36,759 nucleotides of DNA, from positions 1 through 36,759 of the forward strand of contig CANRBS010000008.1 of assembly GCA_947628895.1 (NCBI GenBank). The letters run 5' to 3'. Positions within the stretch are counted from its first letter, which is position 1. Each line of letters opens with the position of its first letter. The notes beneath the pieces are model-generated. The model had not been told where the DNA came from. It searched no databases and saw only the letters and a program-made list of their open reading frames with translations. Both the position numbers and the translations under genes were made by a program. The stretch is from an uncultured Bacilli bacterium. Its GTDB lineage: Bacteria > Bacillota_I > Bacilli_A > RF39 > UBA660. Shown in pieces: positions 17,250-27,600 of the stretch.

Positions 17250-18725
17250 TTATAAGACTATTGCTATTAAATTATTACTTCCTTTATTAACCATTTTTGT
17301 AATAGTTTGTGAAAGTTTATATTTAGATGTATCAGGTAATAAAGATAATTTTGCTTGTATGCTTTCTTGAACTATTGCTTCTAAGCTTCTTCCAAATATT
17401 TCACTTTGCCATATCTTTTCAGGATTATCTTTATCTTGCATTATATGATCAATTAATTCTTTACTTTGCATTTCACTACCTATTATTGGTTCAAAACTAC
17501 TTTCTACATCTACTTTTACTAAATGAACACTAGTTGCTTTAGCTTTTAATTTAATTCCAAATCTTCCACCTTGTTTAATAATTTCAGGTTTTTCAAGTAC
17601 CATATCTTTGACTCTTGGCTGAACTATTCCATAACCAGTTTGATAAACTTGTTTTAATGCACCTTTAATATTTTCATATTCATTTTTACCTTCACTTAAA
17701 TCTTGGAATACTTTAAGTAAGTCACCTTTTGATGAAATATTTGCTCCTACAAGTTCTTTTAATATATCATTATATAATTCCTCATTTGCATCAAGTGTAA
17801 TAGTCACTTCACTATTATCAGTATCTAAAGAACTAATATATGCTTTTGTAATTTCTACATTGTCTTCTAAAGTTAAATTTATATTTTCAGCATCTCTTAA
17901 TTTATCAACATTTACAATAGATTCTTTCATTTTTGAAATAAATTTTTGTTTTAATGGATGTTGTGGACTTAATACCCCTACCCAATCTGGAATATTAAAT
18001 TCAATATGGTCAATTGGAAATTCATATAATGCTTCTTTTAAAATATTTGTAATATCTGTTTCTGTCATCTCATCTACACTAATAGGAAGTACTGGAACAT
18101 TATATTTTTCATGCATACTTTTAACAAGATTAGTTGTTTCAAAACTATTTGGATGTATTGAATTCATAATAACTATAAATGGCTTATTAATAGTTTTAAG
18201 TTCATTTATCACTTTTTCTTCTGCATCTACATAATTGCTTCTTGATAATTCTCCAATTGAACCATCAGTTGTAACTACAATACCAATAGTTGCATGATCT
18301 TTAATAACTTTTTCTGTTCCAATTTCAGCAGCTTCTACAAATGGAAGTTCTTCTGTAAACCAAGGTGTTTTTACCATTCTAGGATTTCCAAGTTCATCTT
18401 GATATCCTATTGCATCAGGTGTTATAAAACCAACACAATCTACTAATTTTATATTAGTATTTAACCCTTCAATATTTATATTTGCACCACTACTTGGAAC
18501 AAATTTTGGTTCAATAGTCATAATTGTTTTACCAGAAGCAGTTTGTGGTATTTCATCCATACATCTTTTCTTTTCAATTTCATCATCCATATAAGGAAGA
18601 ATTAAAGTTTCAATACATTTTTTAATAAATGTACTTTTTCCTGTTCTAACAGCACCTACTACACCTAAATATATTTCTCCACCTGATTTTTTATTAAGAC
18701 TTTGTAAAATTTGTGTTTTATCCAT
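17250..18725 (-). CDS. spoIVA: Stage IV sporulation protein A (spore coat morphogenetic ATPase)
   Basis: GGEIYLGVVGAVRTGKSTFIKK, DEIPQTASGKTIMTIEPKFVPS, VDCVGF; SD GAGGG before MDKTQI. Confidence 0.95.
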   Translation of the reverse strand: MDKTQILQSLNKKSGGEIYLGVVGAVRTGKSTFIKKCIETLILPYMDDEIEKKRCMDEIPQTASGKTIMTIEPKFVPSSGANINIEGLNTNIKLVDCVGFITPDAIGYQDELGNPRMVKTPWFTEELPFVEAAEIGTEKVIKDHATIGIVVTTDGSIGELSRSNYVDAEEKVINELKTINKPFIVIMNSIHPNSFETTNLVKSMHEKYNVPVLPISVDEMTETDITNILKEALYEFPIDHIEFNIPDWVGVLSPQHPLKQKFISKMKESIVNVDKLRDAENINLTLEDNVEITKAYISSLDTDNSEVTITLDANEELYNDILKELVGANISSKGDLLKVFQDLSEGKNEYENIKGALKQVYQTGYGIVQPRVKDMVLEKPEIIKQGGRFGIKLKAKATSVHLVKVDVESSFEPIIGSEMQSKELIDHIMQDKDNPEKIWQSEIFGRSLEAIVQESIQAKLSLLPDTSKYKLSQTITKMVNKGSNNLIAIVL

Positions 18726-18787
18726 AATAACCCTCTTTCTAGCCATTTAGTAATATTTATGTAATAGATTTTAAAATATGATAAAAT

Positions 18788-18811
18788 AAAAATCACTTTC
18801 GTGATTTTTAT
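18788..18811 (-). terminator. Terminator of secA-like gene
   Basis: AAAAATCAC-TTTC-GTGATTTTT hairpin. Confidence 0.6.
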
Positions 18812-21354
18812 AATGCATAACCATATTCATCTGTTAAATCAGAAGTATTTCTATTAATTTCATAACTTCCATAAGTTAAATTTGGTTTCATAGCATAAGT
18901 CATAAATTCATTCATAATTGTTGGCATTAATTCCATAGAAAATTCATAATTAGCTTTAGTTTCGTATACTTTTAATGGATCTTCACTAGAAACTGTATAA
19001 GATAGCATTTTTTGTAGTTCATCTAATCTATCCATTTCACTTGTCCAATAATCATCTATAATTTTTAACATTTTAACTCTTATATCTTTAACATATTCTA
19101 CATATTGTTCACCTGTTTTATTTTTATTTTCATTATACCAACTAATATACATAGCATTTATCATTTTATTTAAAAATTCATTTGAATTTTTAGAATAGCA
19201 AGATCTTACATCAATTAAATGTCCAACTAGACCTTCCATTTCATCTATTGATTTGTTTCTAATCAAATATTTACAATAATCAGGTATTACTTTTAATTTT
19301 ATATAATTTAATAAATCTATTGGCTCTGAATTTAATATAGCTTCTCTTTTTTCATAAATAATATTCCTATGATTGTTTAATATTTTATTATATTTTTCTT
19401 TTATTCTTCTGTTTTGTTTATTTTTACTATCCATAAGACTTTGTGCTTTATTTACTAATTTTATTATTTTTGCATTTTTTATTCTTCTATCTTTAGCAGT
19501 AGAATATAAACTTTTAAATGCTTTTAATCCTCTACAATAAGATAATATTTCATCATCTAAGGACATAAAATATTTACATTTACCAGGGTCTCCTTGCCTT
19601 GCACATCTTCCTATTAATTGCCTATCAATTCTTTCACTAATGTTTTTACTTGTTCCAATTACATATAACCCTACATTTTCCACTTCTTTACCAAGTTTAA
19701 TATCAGTTCCTCTTCCTGCCATATTAGTAGAAATAGTTACCATATTTTTTTGTCCTGCATTAGCTATAATTCTATTTTCTTCTTCTTCATTCTTTGCATT
19801 TAATAATTGATGTGAAATACCACAGTCTGTCAACAATTTTGATAATTCTTCACTTTCTTTTACACTAGTAGTTCCAAGTAATATAGGTTGTCCTCTTCCT
19901 TCTTTTTTACATCTTATAATTTCTTTTACAATAGCTATATATTTATCATTAGAACTTACATATAACTCTTCTTCTTCAATTTTTCTTCTTACTTCTTTTC
20001 TAGTTGGTACTTCATAAGTTTCAAGACCATATAATTCTAAAAATTCCTCTCTATCACTTGTTCCAGTCATACCACAAACATGTGAATATAATTTTAAAAA
20101 ATCTGGATAAGTTATCATTGCTTTAACTTTAGACCTTTTAGTAAAATTTAATTTATAAGGTGAATTATTCTTTTTAAGTTCATATTGTTCTTTTGCTTCT
20201 ATTGCATATTGTATATCTCCAACATATTTACTTGTTTTTTTAAATCTTCCAATATTTGTATCAATTAATGTTATTTTCTTTGTCCCTTTTTCTTCTCCAT
20301 CAGTAAGTAAATATTCTTTTCCATTTATAAATGAATGTTTTGCTTTTATACAATTAATAATAGCATCATAAATATAATTATATTCTATTTGTTTTATAGG
20401 AGAAGATTCATCAAATCCTCGAAATAATTTATCTTCTAATTCATCTTTTAAATAAATTTCTCCAGTTTCCTTAATATATAAATAATCTTCATAAAAATCA
20501 TTATTTTCTTCTTTTCTTTCTACTACTAATCCTCTAAGTGGATGATCAATATCAGGAATTATACTATTTGGTTCACCATTTAATAATTTAGTTGCCTCTA
20601 TATAATAATTTTTAATTTTATCTTCTGTTTTATCACTATCTATACTTGAAGTTGATAAAATTAAAGGTGTTCTTGCTTGATCAAATAATATATCATCAGC
20701 TTCATCAATAATAGCATATCCAAATTTTCTACTCATTACTTTATTACTTTTATCAAGTACTACATTATCATCTAAATAATCAAATGCAATTGTTCTTGCT
20801 GTAGCATAAATTATATCACTCTTATATGCGGCTTTACTTTCTAATTTTGAATTTTTTCTTGTTACAAAGCCACAAGAAAGTCCTAGTAATTTAAAAACAT
20901 TTTCATTATCTAATTTATCTCTTTTAGCAAGAGCATCATTAGAAGTCATTATATGAACTGAAGTCCATTCATTTTTATCAAGTGAAGAAGTGGCTTCTAA
21001 GGCATTTAAATATGCAATTAAAATCTGTACAAGTGATTTTCCTTCACCTGTTTTCATTTCTGATATTATACCATCATTCATCGCGGAGGCAGCTTCTATT
21101 TGTACATCATATGGCTCTTTTCCTGTCACTCTTCTAGTAGCTTCTCTTACAACAGCTAATGCTTCAATTAATATATCATTAATAGTTTGTCCACCGCGAA
21201 GTCTTCTTCTAAATTCATTAGTTTTATTTATAAAATCTTGTTGAGTCATTCTTATCATATCTTCTCTTCTAGAATTAACACCTTCAACAATTGATCTTAT
21301 TCTTTTTCTATTTCTTTTTGTATAATTACCAAATATTGTTTCTAATAATGCCAT
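18808..21354 (-). CDS. SecA-family preprotein translocase ATPase, divergent (SecA2-like?)
   Basis: SEMKTGEGKSLV, TSNDALAKRD, AIIDEADDILFDQARTPLILS, GMTGTSDREEF, STNMAGRGTDIKLG, RQGDPG; no C-terminal Zn-binding tail. Confidence 0.9.
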   Translation of the reverse strand: MALLETIFGNYTKRNRKRIRSIVEGVNSRREDMIRMTQQDFINKTNEFRRRLRGGQTINDILIEALAVVREATRRVTGKEPYDVQIEAASAMNDGIISEMKTGEGKSLVQILIAYLNALEATSSLDKNEWTSVHIMTSNDALAKRDKLDNENVFKLLGLSCGFVTRKNSKLESKAAYKSDIIYATARTIAFDYLDDNVVLDKSNKVMSRKFGYAIIDEADDILFDQARTPLILSTSSIDSDKTEDKIKNYYIEATKLLNGEPNSIIPDIDHPLRGLVVERKEENNDFYEDYLYIKETGEIYLKDELEDKLFRGFDESSPIKQIEYNYIYDAIINCIKAKHSFINGKEYLLTDGEEKGTKKITLIDTNIGRFKKTSKYVGDIQYAIEAKEQYELKKNNSPYKLNFTKRSKVKAMITYPDFLKLYSHVCGMTGTSDREEFLELYGLETYEVPTRKEVRRKIEEEELYVSSNDKYIAIVKEIIRCKKEGRGQPILLGTTSVKESEELSKLLTDCGISHQLLNAKNEEEENRIIANAGQKNMVTISTNMAGRGTDIKLGKEVENVGLYVIGTSKNISERIDRQLIGRCARQGDPGKCKYFMSLDDEILSYCRGLKAFKSLYSTAKDRRIKNAKIIKLVNKAQSLMDSKNKQNRRIKEKYNKILNNHRNIIYEKREAILNSEPIDLLNYIKLKVIPDYCKYLIRNKSIDEMEGLVGHLIDVRSCYSKNSNEFLNKMINAMYISWYNENKNKTGEQYVEYVKDIRVKMLKIIDDYWTSEMDRLDELQKMLSYTVSSEDPLKVYETKANYEFSMELMPTIMNEFMTYAMKPNLTYGSYEINRNTSDLTDEYGYAL

Positions 21355-21406
21355 ATTTTCCACCTATTCTTACTATAGTATAATATAACATTTTTATTAA
21401 TCTTTT

Positions 21407-21919
21407 TCAATTAAATTTAACTATAATTGAAAGTATTATATCAGCAATAAAACATATAAAAATAATTATTGTTATAAAATTTGGTATTTTCTTAATAATA
21501 TTCTTACATAGCGGATTAATTATATAAATAAATATAATTGACAAAATTCCCCATATTAAACTTATAGGTAAACATATATATTTTCCAAAATGTAATGGTA
21601 AATCACTATAATCCCAATATACCATATTAAGTAATTTCTCTATTAAGTTTCCACTAATATATTCAAGTAATGTTAAAATACTTGTTACTATAAAAAATAT
21701 GATTATTGTTTCAACTATTTTATTCATATGTAAATTTTTAAACAATTTTTCTGATAAAAATATAATTATCAAGGCACCAAGTCCATAAAGTGGTGTCCAA
21801 GGTCCATAAAGAATACCACTAGTAAATCCATCATCCATTAAAAAGGAAAGAGAGGTTTCCATAATATATCCAAGTATTGAATAAAAGAAAAATATAGTTA
21901 AATAGTACATAATATTCAC
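21407..21919 (-). CDS. Membrane protein, putative ABC-transporter type IV (CmpB-like) family
   Basis: FFFYSILGYIMETSLSFL...GILYGPWTPLYGLGALI pattern; multiple TM segments. Confidence 0.7.
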   Translation of the reverse strand: MNIMYYLTIFFFYSILGYIMETSLSFLMDDGFTSGILYGPWTPLYGLGALIIIFLSEKLFKNLHMNKIVETIIIFFIVTSILTLLEYISGNLIEKLLNMVYWDYSDLPLHFGKYICLPISLIWGILSIIFIYIINPLCKNIIKKIPNFITIIIFICFIADIILSIIVKFN

Positions 21920-21946
21920 CTTTAATATTATGTACTATTTTAAATT

Positions 21947-24832
21947 TTATAAACTAAGTAATATCATATTATATATAATTAATTGATATGTATTATTTCT
22001 TCTTTCTACCCTCGCGGTTATTTTATATATATTATTTCTAGTTATTTCATTTAATTTTTTATATTGTTCTGGAAATATAACCCCTTCTACTAAATCATAT
22101 TCATCACTTAATTTTAAGAAAGACATTTTTTCATTATTTTTAGTTTTAATTGTATTAATACTTTCTACATATAAAATAGTAGTTATAGCTTTATCAAAAT
22201 AATTTTTAAAATTCTTAAGTGTTATCATATTACTTCTATCATATTTAGTAACTGGATGCCGTGATAAATAAAATCCATAATTTTTAATTTCATTATCAAT
22301 AGATTCTTTATCAGTATAATCACTTGTATTTACTAATTCTGGTTTTATATCTAATGTTACATTTAAATCTTTACATAATGTTACATAATTTATTATTTCA
22401 TCAAAAGATAATACTAATTGTTTTTTATTTATATTAAATCTATCAAAGGCGCCACATTCAATTAAAGCAATTACTACTTTTTTATTAATGCTTTTTCCAT
22501 AACATCTAATCATAAAATCATAAAATGATGTAAATTCTCTCTTTTTTCTTTCCTCTTCTATTTCACTACTAACATTTCTAGCTATAGATTTAATTATACT
22601 AAATGGTAATACTAGCTTTTTATTATGAATCTTAAATTCATAACTAGATATATTTATATCAATATTTTCAAAATCAATATGAAGTAAATGAGCTTCATCA
22701 ATATATTCTTTTAGTTTTTCACTAGATGTATTCATATTAAGTAAGTTCTTCATAAAATATACTGTATAATTTACTTTTAAATATGCCATTTGAAATGCTA
22801 CTAGAGAATATACTACTGAGTGTGATTTATTAAATCCATAATCAGAAAATTTAATTATTAAATCATATAATTCTAAAGCAATACTTTTATCATATCCTTT
22901 ATTTATTACACCATTTATAAATTTATCTTTTTCACTTTCAATAATTGAATATTTCTTTTTAGACATTGCTCGCCTTATAATATCAGCTTCTGCATAAGTA
23001 TAACCTGATATTGTTCTTAGAATTTCTAATACTTGTTCTTGATAAATTATTATTCCATAAGTACTTTTTAAAATAGGTTCTAATTCTTTAACTAAATATG
23101 TTATTTTCTTTTTACCTTTTTTTCTTAAGATATATTCATTTATCATTTCTCTTGGTCCTGGTCTATATAATGCAATTGCATCTACCAAAGTATTAAAATT
23201 ATCTACTTCAAGAGATTTTAAAAAGTTTTTCATACCAGAACTTTCAAATTGAAATATTCCTGTTGTATATGCGGTTTTAAATAAATTTAATGTTTTTTTA
23301 TCATTTAAATCAATATTATTTATATCAATAGATATATTATCATTTTTAATATCATTAATTATATTTGATATTGTATTTAAGTTTTTAATAGATAAGAAAT
23401 CCATTTTTAATAGACCTAAAGACTCTATATGTTCCATACTATAACCAGTAAGTATTACATTATTGCTTTTATATAAAGGCATTAGAGTATCCAAATCAAC
23501 ATCACTAATTACAACACCAGCTGCATGCATACTAGTATTCTTTTTAAGTCCACAAAGTTTATTACATATTTTTATTAAGTTCTGAGCACTTTCATTTCTT
23601 GATACAATATTCATAAATTCTTGATTATTTTTTAAAACTTGAAAATTCTTTTCATCTTTAATAGTTTTACATATTCTATCTATTAAAGTATTATCCATTT
23701 TTAATACTCTTGCTACATCTCTTATTATTTGTTTTGGAAGCATTGTATTAAATGAAATAATCCTTGCTGTTTTAGTTTTACCATATTTATTTACTACATA
23801 ATCTATTACAACTTCTCTTTTAAGATTATCAAAATCTATATCAATATCTGGCATAGTTACTCTATCAGGATTTAAAAATCTTTCAAATATTAAATTGTAT
23901 TTAAGTGGATCTATATTAATTATACCAAGAGCATAATTAACTAAAGATGCAGCACCACTACCTCTTCCAGGACCTACTAGAATATTATGTTTTTTAGCAA
24001 ATAAAACAAAATCATAAACTATTAAGAAATAATCTACATAATGCATTTTTTCTATTACACTAAGTTCATACATTAATCTATTTTTATAAATGTCACTTAC
24101 ATTTCCATTTAATCTTTTTTCTAATCCTTTTTTAGATAAAGCTTTTAAATATGCTAGTGAATTATCATTATATACTGGTATATGATATTCACTTTTCTTA
24201 AGTTCAATATTTATTAAATTAGAAAATTTATATGTACTTTCTATATAACTAGAATCAGTTATGTTTTTAAAATCCGTATCTTCTATTTCAATTTCTTCAT
24301 CAATAGTTTTATTTTCATCTATATACTTTATATATTTAAAATATTCTTTATCACTAGAATTAAAATATCTAATTTCATCTATATAAACTGTATTTTCTGT
24401 AAGTAACTTAGCAGTTTGTAATTCAGTATCATTTTTATATTTAATAAATAAATATATAAAATCTTTAAATTTAGAATAATCTTGATAATTTACTACTATA
24501 ATTAAATCATTATTAAATTGTTTAATAAAATCTAAATCTATTGTATCTAAATTTCTTTTAGTAACTATTTTACATAAAGAAATATATCCATCATAATTCC
24601 TAGCATATATAAGTATATCACTTTCATTTATATTAATTTCTATTCCAATTATTGGTTTAATATTATTATCTTTGCATTTATTTATAAATTCATAAGAAGA
24701 AAACATATTTTTATCAGTTATTCCAAGAGTATTAATATTATTTTCTTTTGCGAATGAAATTAACTCATCTATTTTGATAAGACTATTCATTAAATCATAT
24801 TCAGTTTTAATATTTAATGGAATATATTTCAT
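21947..24832 (-). CDS. dnaE: DNA polymerase III subunit alpha (DnaE type)
   Basis: PHP-like N-terminus, VGPGRGSGAASLVNYALGI, PDIDIDFD, IYQEQVLEI, FNKSHSVVYSLVAFQMAYLK. Confidence 0.95.
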   Translation of the reverse strand: MKYIPLNIKTEYDLMNSLIKIDELISFAKENNINTLGITDKNMFSSYEFINKCKDNNIKPIIGIEININESDILIYARNYDGYISLCKIVTKRNLDTIDLDFIKQFNNDLIIVVNYQDYSKFKDFIYLFIKYKNDTELQTAKLLTENTVYIDEIRYFNSSDKEYFKYIKYIDENKTIDEEIEIEDTDFKNITDSSYIESTYKFSNLINIELKKSEYHIPVYNDNSLAYLKALSKKGLEKRLNGNVSDIYKNRLMYELSVIEKMHYVDYFLIVYDFVLFAKKHNILVGPGRGSGAASLVNYALGIINIDPLKYNLIFERFLNPDRVTMPDIDIDFDNLKREVVIDYVVNKYGKTKTARIISFNTMLPKQIIRDVARVLKMDNTLIDRICKTIKDEKNFQVLKNNQEFMNIVSRNESAQNLIKICNKLCGLKKNTSMHAAGVVISDVDLDTLMPLYKSNNVILTGYSMEHIESLGLLKMDFLSIKNLNTISNIINDIKNDNISIDINNIDLNDKKTLNLFKTAYTTGIFQFESSGMKNFLKSLEVDNFNTLVDAIALYRPGPREMINEYILRKKGKKKITYLVKELEPILKSTYGIIIYQEQVLEILRTISGYTYAEADIIRRAMSKKKYSIIESEKDKFINGVINKGYDKSIALELYDLIIKFSDYGFNKSHSVVYSLVAFQMAYLKVNYTVYFMKNLLNMNTSSEKLKEYIDEAHLLHIDFENIDINISSYEFKIHNKKLVLPFSIIKSIARNVSSEIEEERKKREFTSFYDFMIRCYGKSINKKVVIALIECGAFDRFNINKKQLVLSFDEIINYVTLCKDLNVTLDIKPELVNTSDYTDKESIDNEIKNYGFYLSRHPVTKYDRSNMITLKNFKNYFDKAITTILYVESINTIKTKNNEKMSFLKLSDEYDLVEGVIFPEQYKKLNEITRNNIYKITARVERRNNTYQLIIYNMILLSL

Positions 24833-24886
24833 AGTAAACCTCAATAATATTTTAACACTTATTATATTATTTAGTAAATGAAAAAA

Positions 24887-24907
24887 GCACTAATTTTGAA
24901 GTGCTTC
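24887..24907 (-). terminator. Terminator hairpin at the end of the 451-aa gene
   Basis: AAGCACT...AGTGCTT inverted repeat. Confidence 0.6.
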
Positions 24908-24914
24908 TATTTTA

Positions 24915-26270
24915 CTATGATAAACTATAAACATCAAATAATACTAATTCTTCATTATTATCAAATGATATATATATTCTATGTATATCATTAACATCAT
25001 TAATAGCAATATTTTCTATAGAAATTTTAGTAACTTTATTATTTGAATGTAATTTTCCATCAGCTATATTAAATAAATAATTATCAGTTGTTAATAAATA
25101 ATCACCAAAAGAATATTTTACTTTATAACTAGTATCTTTATTATCCATATAGATAGAATAATCATTTAAGTTAATTTTTAAATTATATTTAACTTTATCA
25201 TAATTTTCTTCACCAAACGAATTTCTTTCATATACTTTTCTTTCATATGTATCAAAAAGTTTATTTTCTTGTATATTATATAGTTTACCATCAGTAGTTT
25301 CTGCTACTGGAAAATTATCATTAACATAATATATATTTACAAATTTATAATCTAAATTCATTTTTTCATATACAAGATCTGACTTATTTTTATAAACATT
25401 TCCATCTTTATCTAAGAAATACATTTGAAATTCATCATTGTCTTCATATTCTCTTAAAAATACCCTATCTATATTTTTAGCTAGTAAAGTTTTAGAAATA
25501 CCAGCATTTTTATTACTTAAATATACATTATTACCATTTAATTCTAATTCATTATTTTTAAATTTATAATTTAAATTTCCGCTTAAAAGTTTATAATTAT
25601 TATTATCAGTAGTATAATATTTTTTCTTTATTAATGAATTTATATTTGTTTGATCAATATTTATAGCATCTGCTCTACTAGATGCAGCATCTTTTGTTGA
25701 ATAGTCTACAATATTTTTAGCATAAAATATTCCATCACTATCTTTTGAAATTTCAACAATATTATCATTATTTAATAAATAATAAGGACCATCTTGAATA
25801 ACTTTATTTGTTTGAATATTTTTAACACATATAAAATTATCACTTATTTCTTCTTTATCAAATATATTTTCTAAATCATTTTGATCTGTAAATATAATTG
25901 ACATAGCATCTTCAACTATATTTTTAGAATAACAAGTATTTTTATCAAAATTTAAATAACTTAATATTAAATTCTTTTTAGTATTTGTATCTGCACTATT
26001 AATGCTATCAAAATAATTAAAATCAAAATGTAGAGCAATATCATATCCATTAAATTCTAATTCACCTAATTCTTCTTTTGTGGTATAAGCAGCATAATCT
26101 ATATTATTTGTTTCACACATTGATTTAAGTTCTTTATTATAATCACTATTTTTTAAATTGTATTTACAATCTACATTTTCATCACTTTTTTGAAATATAC
26201 CTATAGCTCCTAATATTAAAGTAACAATAAGTACTGCTGAAATTACTCCAACAACAATTTTATTTTTCAT
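24915..26270 (-). CDS. Hypothetical membrane-anchored exported protein (451 aa)
   Basis: N-terminal TM helix (KIVVGVISAVLIVTLILGAIGIF) then long Asn/Asp/Tyr-rich ectodomain; no family recognised. Confidence 0.7.
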   Translation of the reverse strand: MKNKIVVGVISAVLIVTLILGAIGIFQKSDENVDCKYNLKNSDYNKELKSMCETNNIDYAAYTTKEELGELEFNGYDIALHFDFNYFDSINSADTNTKKNLILSYLNFDKNTCYSKNIVEDAMSIIFTDQNDLENIFDKEEISDNFICVKNIQTNKVIQDGPYYLLNNDNIVEISKDSDGIFYAKNIVDYSTKDAASSRADAINIDQTNINSLIKKKYYTTDNNNYKLLSGNLNYKFKNNELELNGNNVYLSNKNAGISKTLLAKNIDRVFLREYEDNDEFQMYFLDKDGNVYKNKSDLVYEKMNLDYKFVNIYYVNDNFPVAETTDGKLYNIQENKLFDTYERKVYERNSFGEENYDKVKYNLKINLNDYSIYMDNKDTSYKVKYSFGDYLLTTDNYLFNIADGKLHSNNKVTKISIENIAINDVNDIHRIYISFDNNEELVLFDVYSLS

Positions 26271-26297
26271 AATTCACCTCTTTTTAATTCTTTAATT

Positions 26298-26753
26298 TTA
26301 AGAATAATAATTATCATCTACTTTGCTAAAATCTACATTATCAATTTCATTTATTACTTCTAATTGATTTTCAATAATTTGTTTTAATCTTCTTTTTAGG
26401 ATATTGGTATTTCTTCTTAATTGGTCAGCATGATTTTGAGCTTTTTCTGCTTTTAATAATGCATCATTTATTATTCTACTTGCATTATGTCTAGCTTCAC
26501 TTACTAGTGCTTCAGCTTCTTTTCTTGCACTATTTTTAATTTGATCTCCTGCACTTTCTGCAGTATATATTGCTCTATTCATAGTATCTTCAATTCTTTG
26601 ATAATATGAAATTTGTTCTAATAATTTTTTATTTTCTTCTTCAGTTTTTTTACTTTTATTAAGTAAACTTTCATAGTTTTTGATAATTTCATCCAAGCAA
26701 CTTTGTACTTGATATTTATCATAACCACGAAAAACTGTATCAAACTTTCTCAT
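26298..26753 (-). CDS. divIVA: DivIVA-domain cell division protein
   Basis: FDTVFRGYDKYQVQSCLDEI N-terminal motif plus coiled coil. Confidence 0.9.
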   Translation of the reverse strand: MRKFDTVFRGYDKYQVQSCLDEIIKNYESLLNKSKKTEEENKKLLEQISYYQRIEDTMNRAIYTAESAGDQIKNSARKEAEALVSEARHNASRIINDALLKAEKAQNHADQLRRNTNILKRRLKQIIENQLEVINEIDNVDFSKVDDNYYS

Positions 26754-26776
26754 GCTCCACCTCTAAAATATTATTT

Positions 26777-27169
26777 TTACCAATCTCCTAAATCATCTTT
26801 TTTTGAACTTTTTTTAGTATCATCTTCACTTATATTGCCCTCTATTTCAAACCCCTTTGGTGCACATATAACAATTCCTGGACCTAATTTTTCCATAGTA
26901 CCATCAATTGCATATATAATACCATTTAAGAAATCCATAATTCTTTTAGATACATCAGATGTTACTCTTTTAAAATTAACAACAACTTGATTTCTAGTCT
27001 TCAAGTAATCTGCTATTTGTTGAGCTTCAGAAAAAGCTCTTGGTTCAACTAAAATAGTTTTATTTTTGTATTCTTTACTACTAGTTTTAGTAGTTTCTTT
27101 TACTTCTTCGTATTCATCTTCTTCATCAACTTCAGTTGTTAAGATTTTCTTCAATGATTCAAATGCCAT
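26777..27169 (-). CDS. sepF: Cell division protein SepF
   Basis: KTILVEPRAFSEAQQIADYLKTRNQVVVNFKRV...RIMDFLNGIIYAIDG. Confidence 0.93.
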   Translation of the reverse strand: MAFESLKKILTTEVDEEDEYEEVKETTKTSSKEYKNKTILVEPRAFSEAQQIADYLKTRNQVVVNFKRVTSDVSKRIMDFLNGIIYAIDGTMEKLGPGIVICAPKGFEIEGNISEDDTKKSSKKDDLGDW

Positions 27170-27397
27170 AATCTTCCTCCTTTAGTCTACTACGATTTAA
27201 TTTTATCACATAAATAAATTTGTATCAACAAAAATTTTAAGTTTATTTTGTTTTATTATATTTTTATTTAAAAAGTTAAAAATTTTTATTTTTTTTACAT
27301 TTTTACTATTTTTTCTTTATAAAATTAAAAATTCACTTTACTTAAATCAAAATTTATGTTAAATTATATTTGGCTTAAAAAGAGGAGGCAAGTTTAA

Positions 27398-27565
27398 ATG
27401 GCAAAAAATTTATCAAATAGAAAAAATATGAGTTCACAAAATAGACCATTTTCAGAAAAAGCTACTAAAAAAACTCAAAAAGTTAATTTACAAACAGTAG
27501 TAGTAAATGGTAAAAAAGTAAGACTTTCTACAAAAGAAATCAGAACAAACAAAAAGAATAAATAA
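27398..27565 (+). CDS. rpmB: Short bL28-like ribosomal protein (55 aa), not in ORF track
   Basis: MAKNLSNRKNMSSQNRPFSEKATKKTQKVNLQTVVVNGKKVRLSTKEIRTNKKNK matches the NLQ-x-VVVNGK-V-x-x-STK-x-IRT-x-KK core of bL28; perfect SD AGGAGG. Confidence 0.75.
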   Translation: MAKNLSNRKNMSSQNRPFSEKATKKTQKVNLQTVVVNGKKVRLSTKEIRTNKKNK

Positions 27566-27567
27566 AT

Positions 27568-27588
27568 TTAGGGAAACCTAATTTTTTT
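27568..27588 (+). terminator. Intrinsic terminator of bL28-like gene
   Basis: TTAGG-GAAA-CCTAA followed by T7. Confidence 0.75.
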
Positions 27589-27600
27589 ATTCTTATTTTT

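Noticed and set aside
17327-18234. Plus-strand ORFs at 17327-17533 and 17860-18234
   Set aside because: Antisense to spoIVA; an AT-rich Ser/Phe/Leu-rich shadow translation.
20990-21244. Plus-strand ORF of 84 aa
   Set aside because: Antisense to the secA-like gene.
26703-26990. Plus-strand ORF of 95 aa
   Set aside because: Antisense to sepF/divIVA.
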